A stretch of 64,000 nucleotides of DNA from Acinetobacter guerrae (GCF_009372255.1 NZ_LXGN01000034.1:303401-367400); one strand, 5' to 3'. Numbered from the stretch's first letter, positions 37,100-45,312 are shown. The notes: a model not told the origin generated them from the letters alone. Program-made: numbers and translations.

Positions 37100-37882
37100 T
37101 TAGAACTTAGAATGGTGCCTGTCAATAATTGCATCACTCATGATTTGATAAATTTCTTTTAAATCTGTCCGATTAGCTTGTTGTAGCATATGTTGATGCA
37201 TCTTAAGAATATTGTGATCCTCTCGAACTGCAGGCCCTGTTTGAACTTGTCTAGGATCATATTGTGTGGCTTTTTTAGCGGTCTCAAGAATTAAGGGATA
37301 AAGCAAAGAAAAATCGACTTTTTGCTGATCCACAATTTGTTTTGCCATGTCGTAGCAATAATTACTAAAATTACAAGCAAAAACCGCAGCCAGATGCAAA
37401 CTTAAACGTTGTGAAGATGAATAAGCATAGACTTTACTACTTAGGCTATTTGCTAATTGTTCCAAGATTTCCAAGCTGTGCTGTTTAGTCGCCTCTATAA
37501 AAAAAGGAGTTTCAGCCCAATTAATTTCACGTTCAAAACTAAAGGTTTGCAGTGGATAAAATACACCTGCATTTGGATGTATCTCTGACAACACTTTAAT
37601 ATCTGTACTTCCCGAAGTATGAACAATCAAAACTTCAGATAATTGTGCTGAAATAGATTGCGCGACGGTTGCAATAGACTGATCACTCACTGCAACAATG
37701 AGTAAATCTATTTCTGAACTAAATTGATGATGGTCATCAATTGCTTGCGCTCCAACTTGATTGGCAAGCTTTTTTGCATGTTCGGGATTACGACTCTTGA
37801 TTTGTACAATTTGATGCTGTTGTGCAAAGGCTTTGGCTAAATGTGTTGCAACTTTGCCAGAACCAATAAAACTAATCCGCAT
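37100..37882 (-). CDS. Rossmann-like NAD(P)-binding protein with DUF2520 domain
   Basis: A 260-residue dehydrogenase-like protein. The N-terminal Rossmann fold begins RISFIGSGKVATHLAKAF with NADP-type SRNPEHAKKL after the second strand. The C-terminal helical domain with LHLAAVFACNFSNYCYDMA and the TGPAVREDH segment is the DUF2520 signature, related to the C-terminal domain of ketopantoate and pyrroline-carboxylate reductases. The substrate is unknown. Confidence 0.82.
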   Translation of the reverse strand: MRISFIGSGKVATHLAKAFAQQHQIVQIKSRNPEHAKKLANQVGAQAIDDHHQFSSEIDLLIVAVSDQSIATVAQSISAQLSEVLIVHTSGSTDIKVLSEIHPNAGVFYPLQTFSFEREINWAETPFFIEATKQHSLEILEQLANSLSSKVYAYSSSQRLSLHLAAVFACNFSNYCYDMAKQIVDQQKVDFSLLYPLILETAKKATQYDPRQVQTGPAVREDHNILKMHQHMLQQANRTDLKEIYQIMSDAIIDRHHSKF

Positions 37883-37926
37883 ATCTCATCTCATTGATCG
37901 CAATAGGCGTAAGCATGCCAATAAAG

Positions 37927-37949
37927 AAAGGGCGAATCAATCGCCCTTT
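37927..37949 (-). terminator. Intrinsic terminator after the LprI-like gene
   Basis: A 9-bp perfect stem (37927-37935 with 37941-37949), loop ATCAA. It falls between the LprI-like gene and the DUF2520 gene, both on the minus strand, with a short T-rich tail. Confidence 0.75.
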
Positions 37950-37977
37950 ACAACTATCATGCTTTTACTCAAATCAT

Positions 37978-38997
37978 TTAATTAAATGTATTATTTAAAT
38001 AGACAATACGTTCCATAGTTCGATAGTTAAAGCACTTCGTGTATTGTATCTCTATGTTTTGATCGCTTAATGCCTGATCCCAGTAATTAGATTGTTTTTG
38101 ATAAGTTTCCTTTTCTTTTTCAGGAATTTCATAGACAGACTTTTGAGCAAGAACTTTACAATCTACATCACGCTTTTCAAACCAGTCTGCTTGATCTTGT
38201 TTAAGTTGATCGCGCTGTTCTTCTGTAAAGTTATCCCACGTTTGATTCAGTCTTTCAACTTGTCTCTGATTTTCAGCATCTAATTCTTTTTTACGAATAT
38301 CCATCGCCTGTTTTGCGAGATTGTATTGTGCAGCCACTTTTTGGTCATTATGGTCAATCATGGATTGATATTCTTTATTCTTTTCAACATAACTTTCAAA
38401 AAAAACTGCTTGTTCAGTGATAAAGGCGACCCCTTCCAATATCTCATTTTGATTCAGTACACTCAAACTCAAACCTTCTTTATCAGTCTTCGTGATATCA
38501 TATAATAAATCACCACGCAATTCGTCATCAGTTACTTTCAAACCTGATTCATTATTATCTAGATAATCTTTCACAGTTGAATATCCGTGCTCTTCGCTAT
38601 TCTCAATATAGACCTGATAAGCATTTTCTGCACGTTGCATTAAACCTTTAGGAAAATGTACAACCAATTGACTTTCACAGTTAAGTTGTTTTTCTGTTTG
38701 AGTATCTTCGGTCAAAGTTCGAATCGTTTTTATCTCAAACTTTAAGCTTTTATTAATGTTTTCTAGAATATTTCGATCAGCTTCATAATACCCAGAAGAT
38801 TGGCGCAGTTTTTTCTCCATGACTTTTATATATTCAGACTTCAAATAACCTTGAATTTTATTAAGATTATCTTGATTGGTACAACTAAAATCTGCAACAT
38901 TCTGAGCTTTATTTTCGGTTTTTTTATTTATAACGTAGTCACAACCACTGAATAAAACCCCAGTTAACAATGTCATTAAAATGATAAAATTCTTCAT
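37978..38997 (-). CDS. Lipoprotein with LprI-like (DUF1311) domain
   Basis: A 339-residue putative lipoprotein. The signal peptide MKNFIILMTLLTGVLFSGC has a lipobox ending at Cys19, which should anchor the protein by lipid. Residues about 240-320 show the LprI/DUF1311 pattern: LNQTWDNFTEEQRDQLKQDQ followed by WFEKRDVDCK and a late KCFN cysteine. That domain occurs in mycobacterial LprI, a lysozyme inhibitor, but most members are untested. The middle part is coiled and charged without a named motif. ATG 38997 was chosen because the lipobox then lies at the right distance; 23 earlier codons of the frame are unsupported. Confidence 0.7.
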   Translation of the reverse strand: MKNFIILMTLLTGVLFSGCDYVINKKTENKAQNVADFSCTNQDNLNKIQGYLKSEYIKVMEKKLRQSSGYYEADRNILENINKSLKFEIKTIRTLTEDTQTEKQLNCESQLVVHFPKGLMQRAENAYQVYIENSEEHGYSTVKDYLDNNESGLKVTDDELRGDLLYDITKTDKEGLSLSVLNQNEILEGVAFITEQAVFFESYVEKNKEYQSMIDHNDQKVAAQYNLAKQAMDIRKKELDAENQRQVERLNQTWDNFTEEQRDQLKQDQADWFEKRDVDCKVLAQKSVYEIPEKEKETYQKQSNYWDQALSDQNIEIQYTKCFNYRTMERIVYLNNTFN

Positions 38998-39191
38998 ATT
39001 TTTTGAATCATAACTTTTGATTACTTGTATGAAGTACAGCCTAATGATATTACACCTACTAATCAAGTATATTGATTATTTTCGTATTAAACGCTAATTT
39101 ATTTGTTATTTAATGATAAATATTTAAAATAATTACGCATTCTATCTAAAAATATAATTACTATGTAAATAAAAAAATTTCTACAACAACC

Positions 39192-39833
39192 TTAATGAAT
39201 GTTAAGAGTATGACCAAAAATATAATCTTCTTTAGATTGAAAAACATAACTAAAACTACAACTCATCATAGAATCACAGCCTGCCTGAATTTTAAAAATC
39301 TCACAAAGATCAATAATATAACACTCAAACCACTCACTTTTCTGATTAAAAGAATGACGTGATCTAAGGTTAGAATAAAGTTTCTTTAACAGCGGTGTAA
39401 TTGCTTCTACATGTGGACTAAACAACCATATTAAAATTTCATTTTCTTCGCATGCTTTAACTTGATATTCACCACAGTGATCTGGTTGTATAGAATAAAG
39501 TTGAATTTTATTGGGCTGATTATATGAATAAAGAAGTTTAGTGATCTGTATCTGAAAGTTTTCTACTTCTAGTTCTCTTAACATTCTTGATATTTTTAAA
39601 CATTTAGGTAAAGTTTCAATTTTTGATTTCGCCAATTTTATAAAAAAATCAATTGCCCGGTAAATCAAAGTGACTTCACCTGCCCCAGTAATAACACCAT
39701 TTTCCCATAAATATAATTTAGTCATACCATCAGAAAAAGAAAGTATATTTCCATCCTTATCTATCTTTACACTTCTGTTATCTGCTGCAATAATAACACT
39801 ATCTTCAAGTTGAATCGCAATAATAAATGTCAT
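39192..39833 (-). CDS. Proteasome/HslV-like (Ntn-hydrolase fold) protein, unknown role
   Basis: A 213-residue protein whose start resembles proteasome-type Ntn hydrolases: MTFIIAIQLEDSVIIAADNR puts a threonine at position 2, an AADxR motif at residues 17-21, and a lysine (MTKLYLWENGVITGAGE) in the place of the catalytic lysine. After Met removal, threonine 1, aspartate 17 and lysine 39 would make the usual triad. The rest is less similar, with two cysteine-rich stretches. It is AT-rich like the islet that follows and divergent from the VgrG-tail gene. Protease activity is an inference only. Confidence 0.5.
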   Translation of the reverse strand: MTFIIAIQLEDSVIIAADNRSVKIDKDGNILSFSDGMTKLYLWENGVITGAGEVTLIYRAIDFFIKLAKSKIETLPKCLKISRMLRELEVENFQIQITKLLYSYNQPNKIQLYSIQPDHCGEYQVKACEENEILIWLFSPHVEAITPLLKKLYSNLRSRHSFNQKSEWFECYIIDLCEIFKIQAGCDSMMSCSFSYVFQSKEDYIFGHTLNIH

Positions 39834-39905
39834 ATGCTAAAATAAATTAATAATTTAATTTTTATTGTATATTTTTTTATATTTAATAACTAGGGGAATA
39901 ATTTT

Positions 39906-40268
39906 ATGGCTAGTGGGTCTCAAATTATTATAAACAAGAATGGAGTTACCGTGATTACTCCAGGAAAGTTCGAATCCAAAGCAGGACAACATAAATTTGA
40001 GAATGGAGCCATAGTAAAATACCAGCTTCCACAAATCCCAGATATGAGCAACCCTTATGTTTTACAATATTTAGTTAAAAATAAAAAAAATCAGGCTATG
40101 GTAAATAAACCATATTTGTCTATAGATGAAGATGGAAATATACGAAAAGGGAAAACTGATGAAGATGGTTTTATGCAGTTGACTAAAATGCCCTCTCCTC
40201 AAAAAGTCACGACTTGGGTCATGATGAATGAAATTGAACAAGCAAAAGAAGAAGATATTGAGGATTAA
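39906..40268 (+). CDS. Free-standing VgrG C-terminal tail (DUF2345 end plus TTR-like extension)
   Basis: A 120-residue protein that matches the last part of a type VI secretion VgrG spike: SGSQIIINKNGVTVITPGK and SKAGQHKFENGA are typical end-of-beta-prism repeats, and residues 52-100 (QYLVKNKKNQAMVNKPYL, then EDGNIRKGKTDEDGFMQLTK) look like the transthyretin-like extension used by VgrG to hold cargo. The gp27 and gp5 parts of VgrG are absent; upstream lies an opposite-strand gene. AGGGGA before the ATG suggests it is translated. It couples (2-base gap) to the next gene. It may be a remnant or a cargo adaptor that exchanges with VgrG tails. Confidence 0.7.
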   Translation: MASGSQIIINKNGVTVITPGKFESKAGQHKFENGAIVKYQLPQIPDMSNPYVLQYLVKNKKNQAMVNKPYLSIDEDGNIRKGKTDEDGFMQLTKMPSPQKVTTWVMMNEIEQAKEEDIED

Positions 40269-40270
40269 AC

Positions 40271-40618
40271 ATGAGTACTCATTTCAGTCGCCTTAAACTC
40301 ATCATTCAGGATCCACTTAAGTTCAAAGACTTAAATTATAAATTTATAGTGAGCAATAACCATACTAAAAAAGCAACTGTCTTTGATGGACATTTTAATG
40401 GACAAGGCCTAACAGAATGGACTGAAATCTACAATTTAAACACTACTTTAATTTATGAGATTTACTTAGGTGGAAAGTTACTTCAAAAGGTGGCTGCCAA
40501 AGCTTATCCCAATAAGAACAAACATAATGTATTTACAGTTAAGACCACGACCGAAATCACCAAAAATATAAAAGAGAATATTAAAGAAATTTATCTAAAT
40601 GATGGTGAAGTTGCATAG
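40271..40618 (+). CDS. N-terminal part of candidate T6SS effector (ends at amber codon)
   Basis: A 115-residue frame directly after the VgrG tail. It looks like a small beta-sandwich (LKLIIQDPLKFKDLNYKFIV, then GQGLTEWTEIYNL), of the kind found at the start of VgrG-associated effectors. It stops at TAG 40616-40618, but the frame continues open, without further stop, into the 347-residue LysM/glycine-zipper protein 24 bases on. Hence it is most simply the first part of one 471-codon gene cut by a nonsense codon. It could also be a separate adaptor-like protein. No database family was assigned. Confidence 0.6.
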   Translation: MSTHFSRLKLIIQDPLKFKDLNYKFIVSNNHTKKATVFDGHFNGQGLTEWTEIYNLNTTLIYEIYLGGKLLQKVAAKAYPNKNKHNVFTVKTTTEITKNIKENIKEIYLNDGEVA

Positions 40619-40642
40619 TATCTCATCAAAAATACTGAAACT

Positions 40643-41686
40643 ATGCTGAATTGGTCAAAAAAAGTATTTAAAAGACCACTGATTCCATCAGATTGGGACA
40701 TTCTTAAAGCAAATAATACTCATATTTCTGACATAGCCCCTATCAAGTTATTAACGCCAGGTACGGTTGTTATTCTTTCCAATTCAACTACGGCCAAAGC
40801 CTTACCAAAATATAAAAAATATGCACAAGAAGCACAGAAAAATTTAGATGAGATGCAAAAAGATAAAAATTTCGATGCAGTCTTTTTTGCTCAAAATTAT
40901 GAGTTTTTTTATGATGCTATGCTAAATAAGAATAGTAAAATATCTCATCAAAATATTTTAGAAAATAATAATGATCCCTTGGTTCTTAAATTTGATCAGC
41001 ATTCAAATGACAGTACTGCTGCTTGGGGATCCGTCCTAAAAGGTGGCATAGATGGTGCATTAAGTTTCTCTGATGGCATTGTTCAAAGAATGCATAAAAT
41101 TCATGGAGAACTTGCCTTAAAAATGGCTGAGGAAAAAGCCAAAGGATCTAGTTTGGCTAATCCTAAAAACTTCAAGGCTTTTAAAAACAAGTATTCATAT
41201 TTATATGATGAATTAAACAGAGAATCTCTAAAACAGATTTTTAAGTGGGATCGATCAATCAAGACTGACAATATGAGACGTATTATTAGCCAATCTACAC
41301 TTGCAAGAGGAGAGGTTTATAAAGGTGGGATAAAAGAATATGTAAAAAAGATGAGTGAACTTGGGAAAATGAGTAAATATATAAAAGGTGGAGGATATTT
41401 ATTCCTTGCTTTAGATGTTTACAATGCAAGAGATGCTATTGTCCATGCAAAAAATGAAGAAAAAGCAAAAACAACTGTTGTTGAAAGTTCAAAGATTGTT
41501 GGTGGTTTAATTGGCGGTAGTGCAGGAGCATTTATTGTACTTACAGTAGCCTCTGGTGGCACTTCATTAATTGTACTCGGTATTGCTGCGGGTGCTTCGG
41601 CTTTATTAGGATGGGGAGGAAGCGAATTATTTGGAGTCGCAGCAGACATAGCTTATGAAATTGCAGAAGTTAAAAGAAGTAAATGA
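40643..41686 (+). CDS. Candidate T6SS effector: LysM-like N-terminus and glycine-zipper C-terminus
   Basis: A 347-residue protein in frame with the preceding ORF and lacking a ribosome binding site of its own. Residues 17-48 look like a LysM repeat (WDILKANNTHISDI, then LLTPGTVVIL). The middle is helical and charged. The C-terminus, about residues 280-340, is a long hydrophobic glycine-zipper region (SKIVGGLIGGSAGAFIVL, then GIAAGASALLGWGGSELFG), suited to inserting in a membrane. This predicts a pore-forming or membrane-damaging toxin. The next genes are small membrane proteins that could be its immunity proteins. No enzymatic motif is visible. The toxin call is inference. Confidence 0.6.
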   Translation: MLNWSKKVFKRPLIPSDWDILKANNTHISDIAPIKLLTPGTVVILSNSTTAKALPKYKKYAQEAQKNLDEMQKDKNFDAVFFAQNYEFFYDAMLNKNSKISHQNILENNNDPLVLKFDQHSNDSTAAWGSVLKGGIDGALSFSDGIVQRMHKIHGELALKMAEEKAKGSSLANPKNFKAFKNKYSYLYDELNRESLKQIFKWDRSIKTDNMRRIISQSTLARGEVYKGGIKEYVKKMSELGKMSKYIKGGGYLFLALDVYNARDAIVHAKNEEKAKTTVVESSKIVGGLIGGSAGAFIVLTVASGGTSLIVLGIAAGASALLGWGGSELFGVAADIAYEIAEVKRSK

Positions 41687-41688
41687 TT

Positions 41689-42101
41689 ATGAATATATTT
41701 TTTATTTTATTTAAAGAGATCCCACTAATAATGTTTGGTTTCTTATTTTCTTTATTTTTTTTATAATTCAATACATTTACATAAACAAAAACCTGAAAGA
41801 AATTTGCAAAATTATGTTTAAATATGATGATCTTTATAAAGCCCCTTTGAATTATTTTGATTTTTATTTTCTAAGTGCCCTTCCCTTAGTTTTTTGGCGT
41901 GAAACACTCAACATAAAGAAAGGAACAAAATTCAAAAAACTTTATGGAAAAGAGTTTTATTTTAAAATTGAACGACATCAATTAAATAAACTACTTCACC
42001 AAAATCCTTATTTCTTTTACATTCAATATTTTGTATTTTTTTCTGGAATTTTCAGCTTGCTTTTTATGGCAATTGGCTGTTTTTTGATTAAATTTTCGTA
42101 A
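41689..42101 (+). pseudogene. Immunity-like membrane protein, copy 1 (frameshifted in a poly-T tract)
   Basis: Begins 2 bases after the effector stop, MNIFFILFKEIPLI. The frame shifts at a run of eight T (41755-41762); adding one T restores a 137-residue protein closely matching copy 2. The downstream part alone is open from ATG 41814 (95 residues). The restored protein has a helix at each end and a basic middle. It is broken as read, although a homopolymer of eight T could vary in length in the population or be a sequencing error. Confidence 0.65.
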
Positions 42102-42218
42102 AATATTTAATTTTCAGCTATAAAGCAAATTTTTAGCTGTATGAAAATTAGTTAGCCATGAGATTTTAAGTTATATTGAATGCGAAACCCATAGTTTTTT
42201 AATGAATAACTTACTAAC

Positions 42219-42641
42219 ATGAATAAATTTTTATTATTTATAAAAACTATGCCATTTGTATTTTTGACTATAGTTTTCTCTTTTTTATATTTATTTTCTT
42301 TCGTAGTTCAGTACATTTATATAAACAAAAATCTAAAAGAAATTTGCAAGATTATGTTTAAATATGATGATCTTTATAAAGCCCCTTTAAATTATTTTGA
42401 TTTTTATTTTCTAAGTACCCTTCCCTTAGTTTTTTGGCGTGAAACACTCAACATAAAAAAAGGAACAAAATTTAAAAAACTTTATAGAAAAGAGTTTTAT
42501 TTTAAAATTGAACGACATCAATTAAATAAACTACTTCACCAAAATCCATATTTATTTTACATTCAATATCTTGTATTTTTATTTGGAATACTTAGTATGA
42601 TTTTTATAGCTATTGCATGTTTTTTAATTAAATTCAATTGA
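42219..42641 (+). CDS. Immunity-like two-helix membrane protein, copy 2 (intact)
   Basis: A 140-residue intact copy. The N-terminal helix (FVFLTIVFSFLYLFSFVVQY) and C-terminal helix (YLVFLFGILSMIFIAIACFL) flank a basic, probably cytoplasmic, middle with KYDDLYKAPLNYFDFYFL and FWRETLNIKKGTKFKKLY. This layout fits an inner-membrane immunity protein guarding against a membrane-targeting toxin. It is nearly identical to copy 1 over its last 95 codons. No ribosome binding site is evident. I know of no named family. Confidence 0.65.
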   Translation: MNKFLLFIKTMPFVFLTIVFSFLYLFSFVVQYIYINKNLKEICKIMFKYDDLYKAPLNYFDFYFLSTLPLVFWRETLNIKKGTKFKKLYRKEFYFKIERHQLNKLLHQNPYLFYIQYLVFLFGILSMIFIAIACFLIKFN

Positions 42642-42775
42642 ACACATTTTATGATTACAAAATGCTTACCCAAAGCTCTATTGAGATTAGTTAAGAATAC
42701 GTCGTTTTGTTACAATCAAAAGTTAAAACTTTTGATATTATTGAAGATAAAATGAGTAAATAATAGTGAGGATAA

Positions 42776-42990
42776 TTTTTATTTCATTTAAATAGATCCC
42801 ACTAATAATGTTTGGTTTCTTATTTTCTTTAATTTTTTATAATTCAATACATTTACATAAACAAAAACCTGAAAGAAATTTGCAAAATTATGTTTAAATA
42901 TGATGATCTTTATAAAGCCCCTTTAAATTATTTTGATTTTTATTTTCTAAGTGCACTACCCTTAGTTTTTTGGCGTAAAACACTCAATAT
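42776..42990 (+). pseudogene. Immunity-like gene, copy 3 (truncated remnant)
   Basis: About 215 bases match the first half of copy 1, including the stretch around ATCCCACTAATAATG. An in-frame TAG (42793-42795) replaces a glutamate codon, the T-tract differs, and the match ends near CACTCAA at 42987. The rest of the gene is gone. It closes the islet just before the pyrC' terminator. The 42642-42775 stretch before it has no gene. Confidence 0.7.
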
Positions 42991-43021
42991 TCTTTCTCGA
43001 TCATACCTATTCAAAATAAGT

Positions 43022-43048
43022 CCCCCAACTTAGTTGGGGGGGATTTTT
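43022..43048. terminator. Strong terminator between islet and pyrC'
   Basis: A GC-rich 7-bp stem (43022-43028 with 43034-43040) with a five-base loop, then a T-run on the plus strand; on the minus strand it closes the pyrB-pyrC' operon with a weaker T tail. Confidence 0.8.
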
Positions 43049-44283
43049 TAAATAAAAAAAGTTTGAATGACTTTTCCAGTTAAAGTCTGATTTAAAAGTG
43101 GTGTATTTTTACCACTAGACAAAATACTTTTCTTTTCTACTGTCCACTGTAAATCAGGATCAACTAATACCCAGCCTTTTTCAGCCTGCCAACGCTCTAA
43201 CATATTCGCAACTTGAGCAGGTGCTATGGTGACTTTCTCTACCCACTCAAGTGGTTCAAACAATCCTTCTTTGACCAATTGAACACCCAAAGCTACATAA
43301 GTATCAAAAGCACTAATTCCCGGCAAAGTTTCTGCAAATGGCATCATTTTCGCCGAACTACTTAAAGGTTCATGATGCGTACAAATTGCATCAATGACAC
43401 CTGATTTTACTGCTTGGCGTAGTTGTTGTTTATCTTGCTCAGAACGCAAAGGCGGACGTACATGAGCCAATGAATTAAAACCATCAATTAAGGATTCAGT
43501 TAAATGTAACTGATGCATCGCAACATCAGCAGTTACAGGTAAGCCTTTGGTTTTAGCCGCTTCAATCAACTCAATTGATTTCCCAGAAGATAACAGTCCA
43601 AAGTGCGCGCGTACCCCAGTCGCTTCAATCATGATTAGGTATTTCGCAATCGCAATGGTTTCTGCAATCGCAGGAATCATCGGTAAACCTTGACGTGAAG
43701 CAATGAAGCCTTCATGCACACAGCCATCTTTGGCAATTTGTGCTTCTTCTGGATAAAACACTACGGTTAAGCCTAAACCTGCAGCATATTCCAGTGTGCG
43801 AATAACTACATCATCATCTTCAAAAGATGCATTGGCATTTGACACGGCGGTACAACCACCCTTTTTAAGTGCCGCCATATTAGCAGGTTGTTTGCCCATT
43901 AAACCTTGGGTCTGCGCGCCAATAATATGTAAATGAAACTGTCCATCCGTCCATGCTTTCTCAATTAAGCCATGAATCAAGGCACCATTGTCCTGCACAA
44001 TCGGTTTAGAATCTGGTGGCGTAATCACATGTAAAATACCATTTTCACGTGCAGCCTTGCCTTCAGACTTCAAAGTACCATGTTGTTGTTGTCCTGGCTC
44101 TCGTACACGTGCGCACAAATCTACCATCGTTGGCATCAACCATTTACCTTGTGCATCGATACTTTCATCAATATGCTCAAGTGATTCAACACGTTTACCA
44201 TTTTTTAAATAAACAGTTGTAATTAGGTCAATTTTCTCTACAGGATCAAGTAAACGGACATTTTCAAGTTTAATATTGCTCAT
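43048..44283 (-). CDS. pyrC': Inactive dihydroorotase-like PyrC' (ATCase partner)
   Basis: A 411-residue amidohydrolase-fold protein that is probably non-catalytic. The metal-binding HxH of true dihydroorotases is missing: after the first strand the sequence reads VDLCARVREPG, with C and R replacing the histidines. The late aspartate region reads CTHHEPL instead of TDHAPH. In Pseudomonas such PyrC' proteins are needed structurally for the aspartate transcarbamoylase dodecamer. It lies 12 bases after pyrB in an operon, exactly as there. A catalytic PyrC must be coded elsewhere. Confidence 0.9.
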   Translation of the reverse strand: MSNIKLENVRLLDPVEKIDLITTVYLKNGKRVESLEHIDESIDAQGKWLMPTMVDLCARVREPGQQQHGTLKSEGKAARENGILHVITPPDSKPIVQDNGALIHGLIEKAWTDGQFHLHIIGAQTQGLMGKQPANMAALKKGGCTAVSNANASFEDDDVVIRTLEYAAGLGLTVVFYPEEAQIAKDGCVHEGFIASRQGLPMIPAIAETIAIAKYLIMIEATGVRAHFGLLSSGKSIELIEAAKTKGLPVTADVAMHQLHLTESLIDGFNSLAHVRPPLRSEQDKQQLRQAVKSGVIDAICTHHEPLSSSAKMMPFAETLPGISAFDTYVALGVQLVKEGLFEPLEWVEKVTIAPAQVANMLERWQAEKGWVLVDPDLQWTVEKKSILSSGKNTPLLNQTLTGKVIQTFFI

Positions 44284-44295
44284 GATGTTGATCCC

Positions 44296-45312
44296 TTATA
44301 CCGCGACTGCTTCAATTAAACCCTGGTGCTGTAACTGCCCTTGCATTGTGAGTGCCAGAACCGCCATACGCACCGCAATACCATTGGTCACCTGATGCAA
44401 AATCACAGAGCGCGGGCCATCCGCAATGCTAGAATCGATCTCGACACCACGATTCATTGGGCCAGGATGCATCACAATACAATCAGGTTTAGCCAACGCC
44501 AAACGTTCCTGATTCAGTCCATACATACGATAAAATTCTGCTTGAGAAGACAATGCAGGCGAATCAATTCGTTCATTTTGAATACGTAGTGCGATGATGA
44601 CATCACAATCTTTAACGCCTTCATCCATTTTATTGAACAAACGAACATGCTCACCATATTCAGTAAAACCAACAGGTAGCAATGTATTTGGGGCAATCAC
44701 CCGTATATCTTTACAACCTAAAGTTTGTAAGGCAGCAACATCAGAACGTGCAACACGAGAATGTTTAATGTCACCAATAATTGCAACGCTGAGTTCTTCA
44801 AAAGGTTTATTGGTATCACGACGAATAGTCAGCATATCCAACATTGCTTGCGTTGGATGAGCGTGACGTCCATCTCCTGCATTAATAATCGCTAGATTTG
44901 GACAGACATCTTTAGCAATAAAATGTGCCGCACCTGAAGAGGAATGACGTACCACAAAGATATCTGCCGCCATTGCTTCCAAGTTCCAGAGTGTATCTCG
45001 CAAGGTTTCCCCTTTAGAGGTACTTGAACGTGCAATATCAATATTTAACACATTGGCAGACAAACGTTTCGCTGCCGCCTCAAAAGTAGTACGAGTACGG
45101 GTAGAATTTTCAAAAAATAAATTCATCACGGTACGCCCTTCAAGTAATGGCGTCGTGATCAACTGATTTTGATCATTTATAAAAGATTGCGCGGTATCGA
45201 GAATTTTTGTAAGCGTTTCTTTGGAAAGACCTTCGATGGTCAAAAAGTGTTTTAAATTGCCCTGCTGATTGAGCTGAATCTGACTCGGTGTATGCAATGC
45301 CGCCAAGTGCAT
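44296..45312 (-). CDS. pyrB: Aspartate carbamoyltransferase catalytic subunit
   Basis: PyrB makes carbamoyl-aspartate from aspartate and carbamoyl phosphate in pyrimidine synthesis. The carbamoyl-phosphate motif [17 protein letters not shown] (about residue 69), [15 protein letters not shown] and the aspartate-loop [10 protein letters not shown] are all present. At 338 residues it has the N-terminal extension seen in class A ATCases that bind PyrC'. No PyrI is present. Regulation through a leader was not evident in the 143-base gap to rlmKL. Confidence 0.97.
   Translation of the reverse strand: MHLAALHTPSQIQLNQQGNLKHFLTIEGLSKETLTKILDTAQSFINDQNQLITTPLLEGRTVMNLFFENSTRTRTTFEAAAKRLSANVLNIDIARSSTSKGETLRDTLWNLEAMAADIFVVRHSSSGAAHFIAKDVCPNLAIINAGDGRHAHPTQAMLDMLTIRRDTNKPFEELSVAIIGDIKHSRVARSDVAALQTLGCKDIRVIAPNTLLPVGFTEYGEHVRLFNKMDEGVKDCDVIIALRIQNERIDSPALSSQAEFYRMYGLNQERLALAKPDCIVMHPGPMNRGVEIDSSIADGPRSVILHQVTNGIAVRMAVLALTMQGQLQHQGLIEAVAV

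Larger units (their letters stand above)
41689..42990 (+). repeat. Tandem direct repeats, three copies of the immunity-like gene
   Basis: Copy 1 (41689-42101), copy 2 (42219-42641) and truncated copy 3 (42776-42990) share long near-identical stretches. Copies 1 and 3 are more alike at their 5' ends than either is to copy 2, while copies 1 and 2 share the whole 3' part. This suggests repeated duplication or recombination. The DNA is visibly poorer in G and C than the flanking core genes. Confidence 0.85.

Noticed and set aside
40616..40618. TAG as programmed pyrrolysine or selenocysteine-like recoding
   Set aside because: No pyrrolysine machinery is expected in this group, and amber is not used for selenocysteine; nonsense mutation is simpler.
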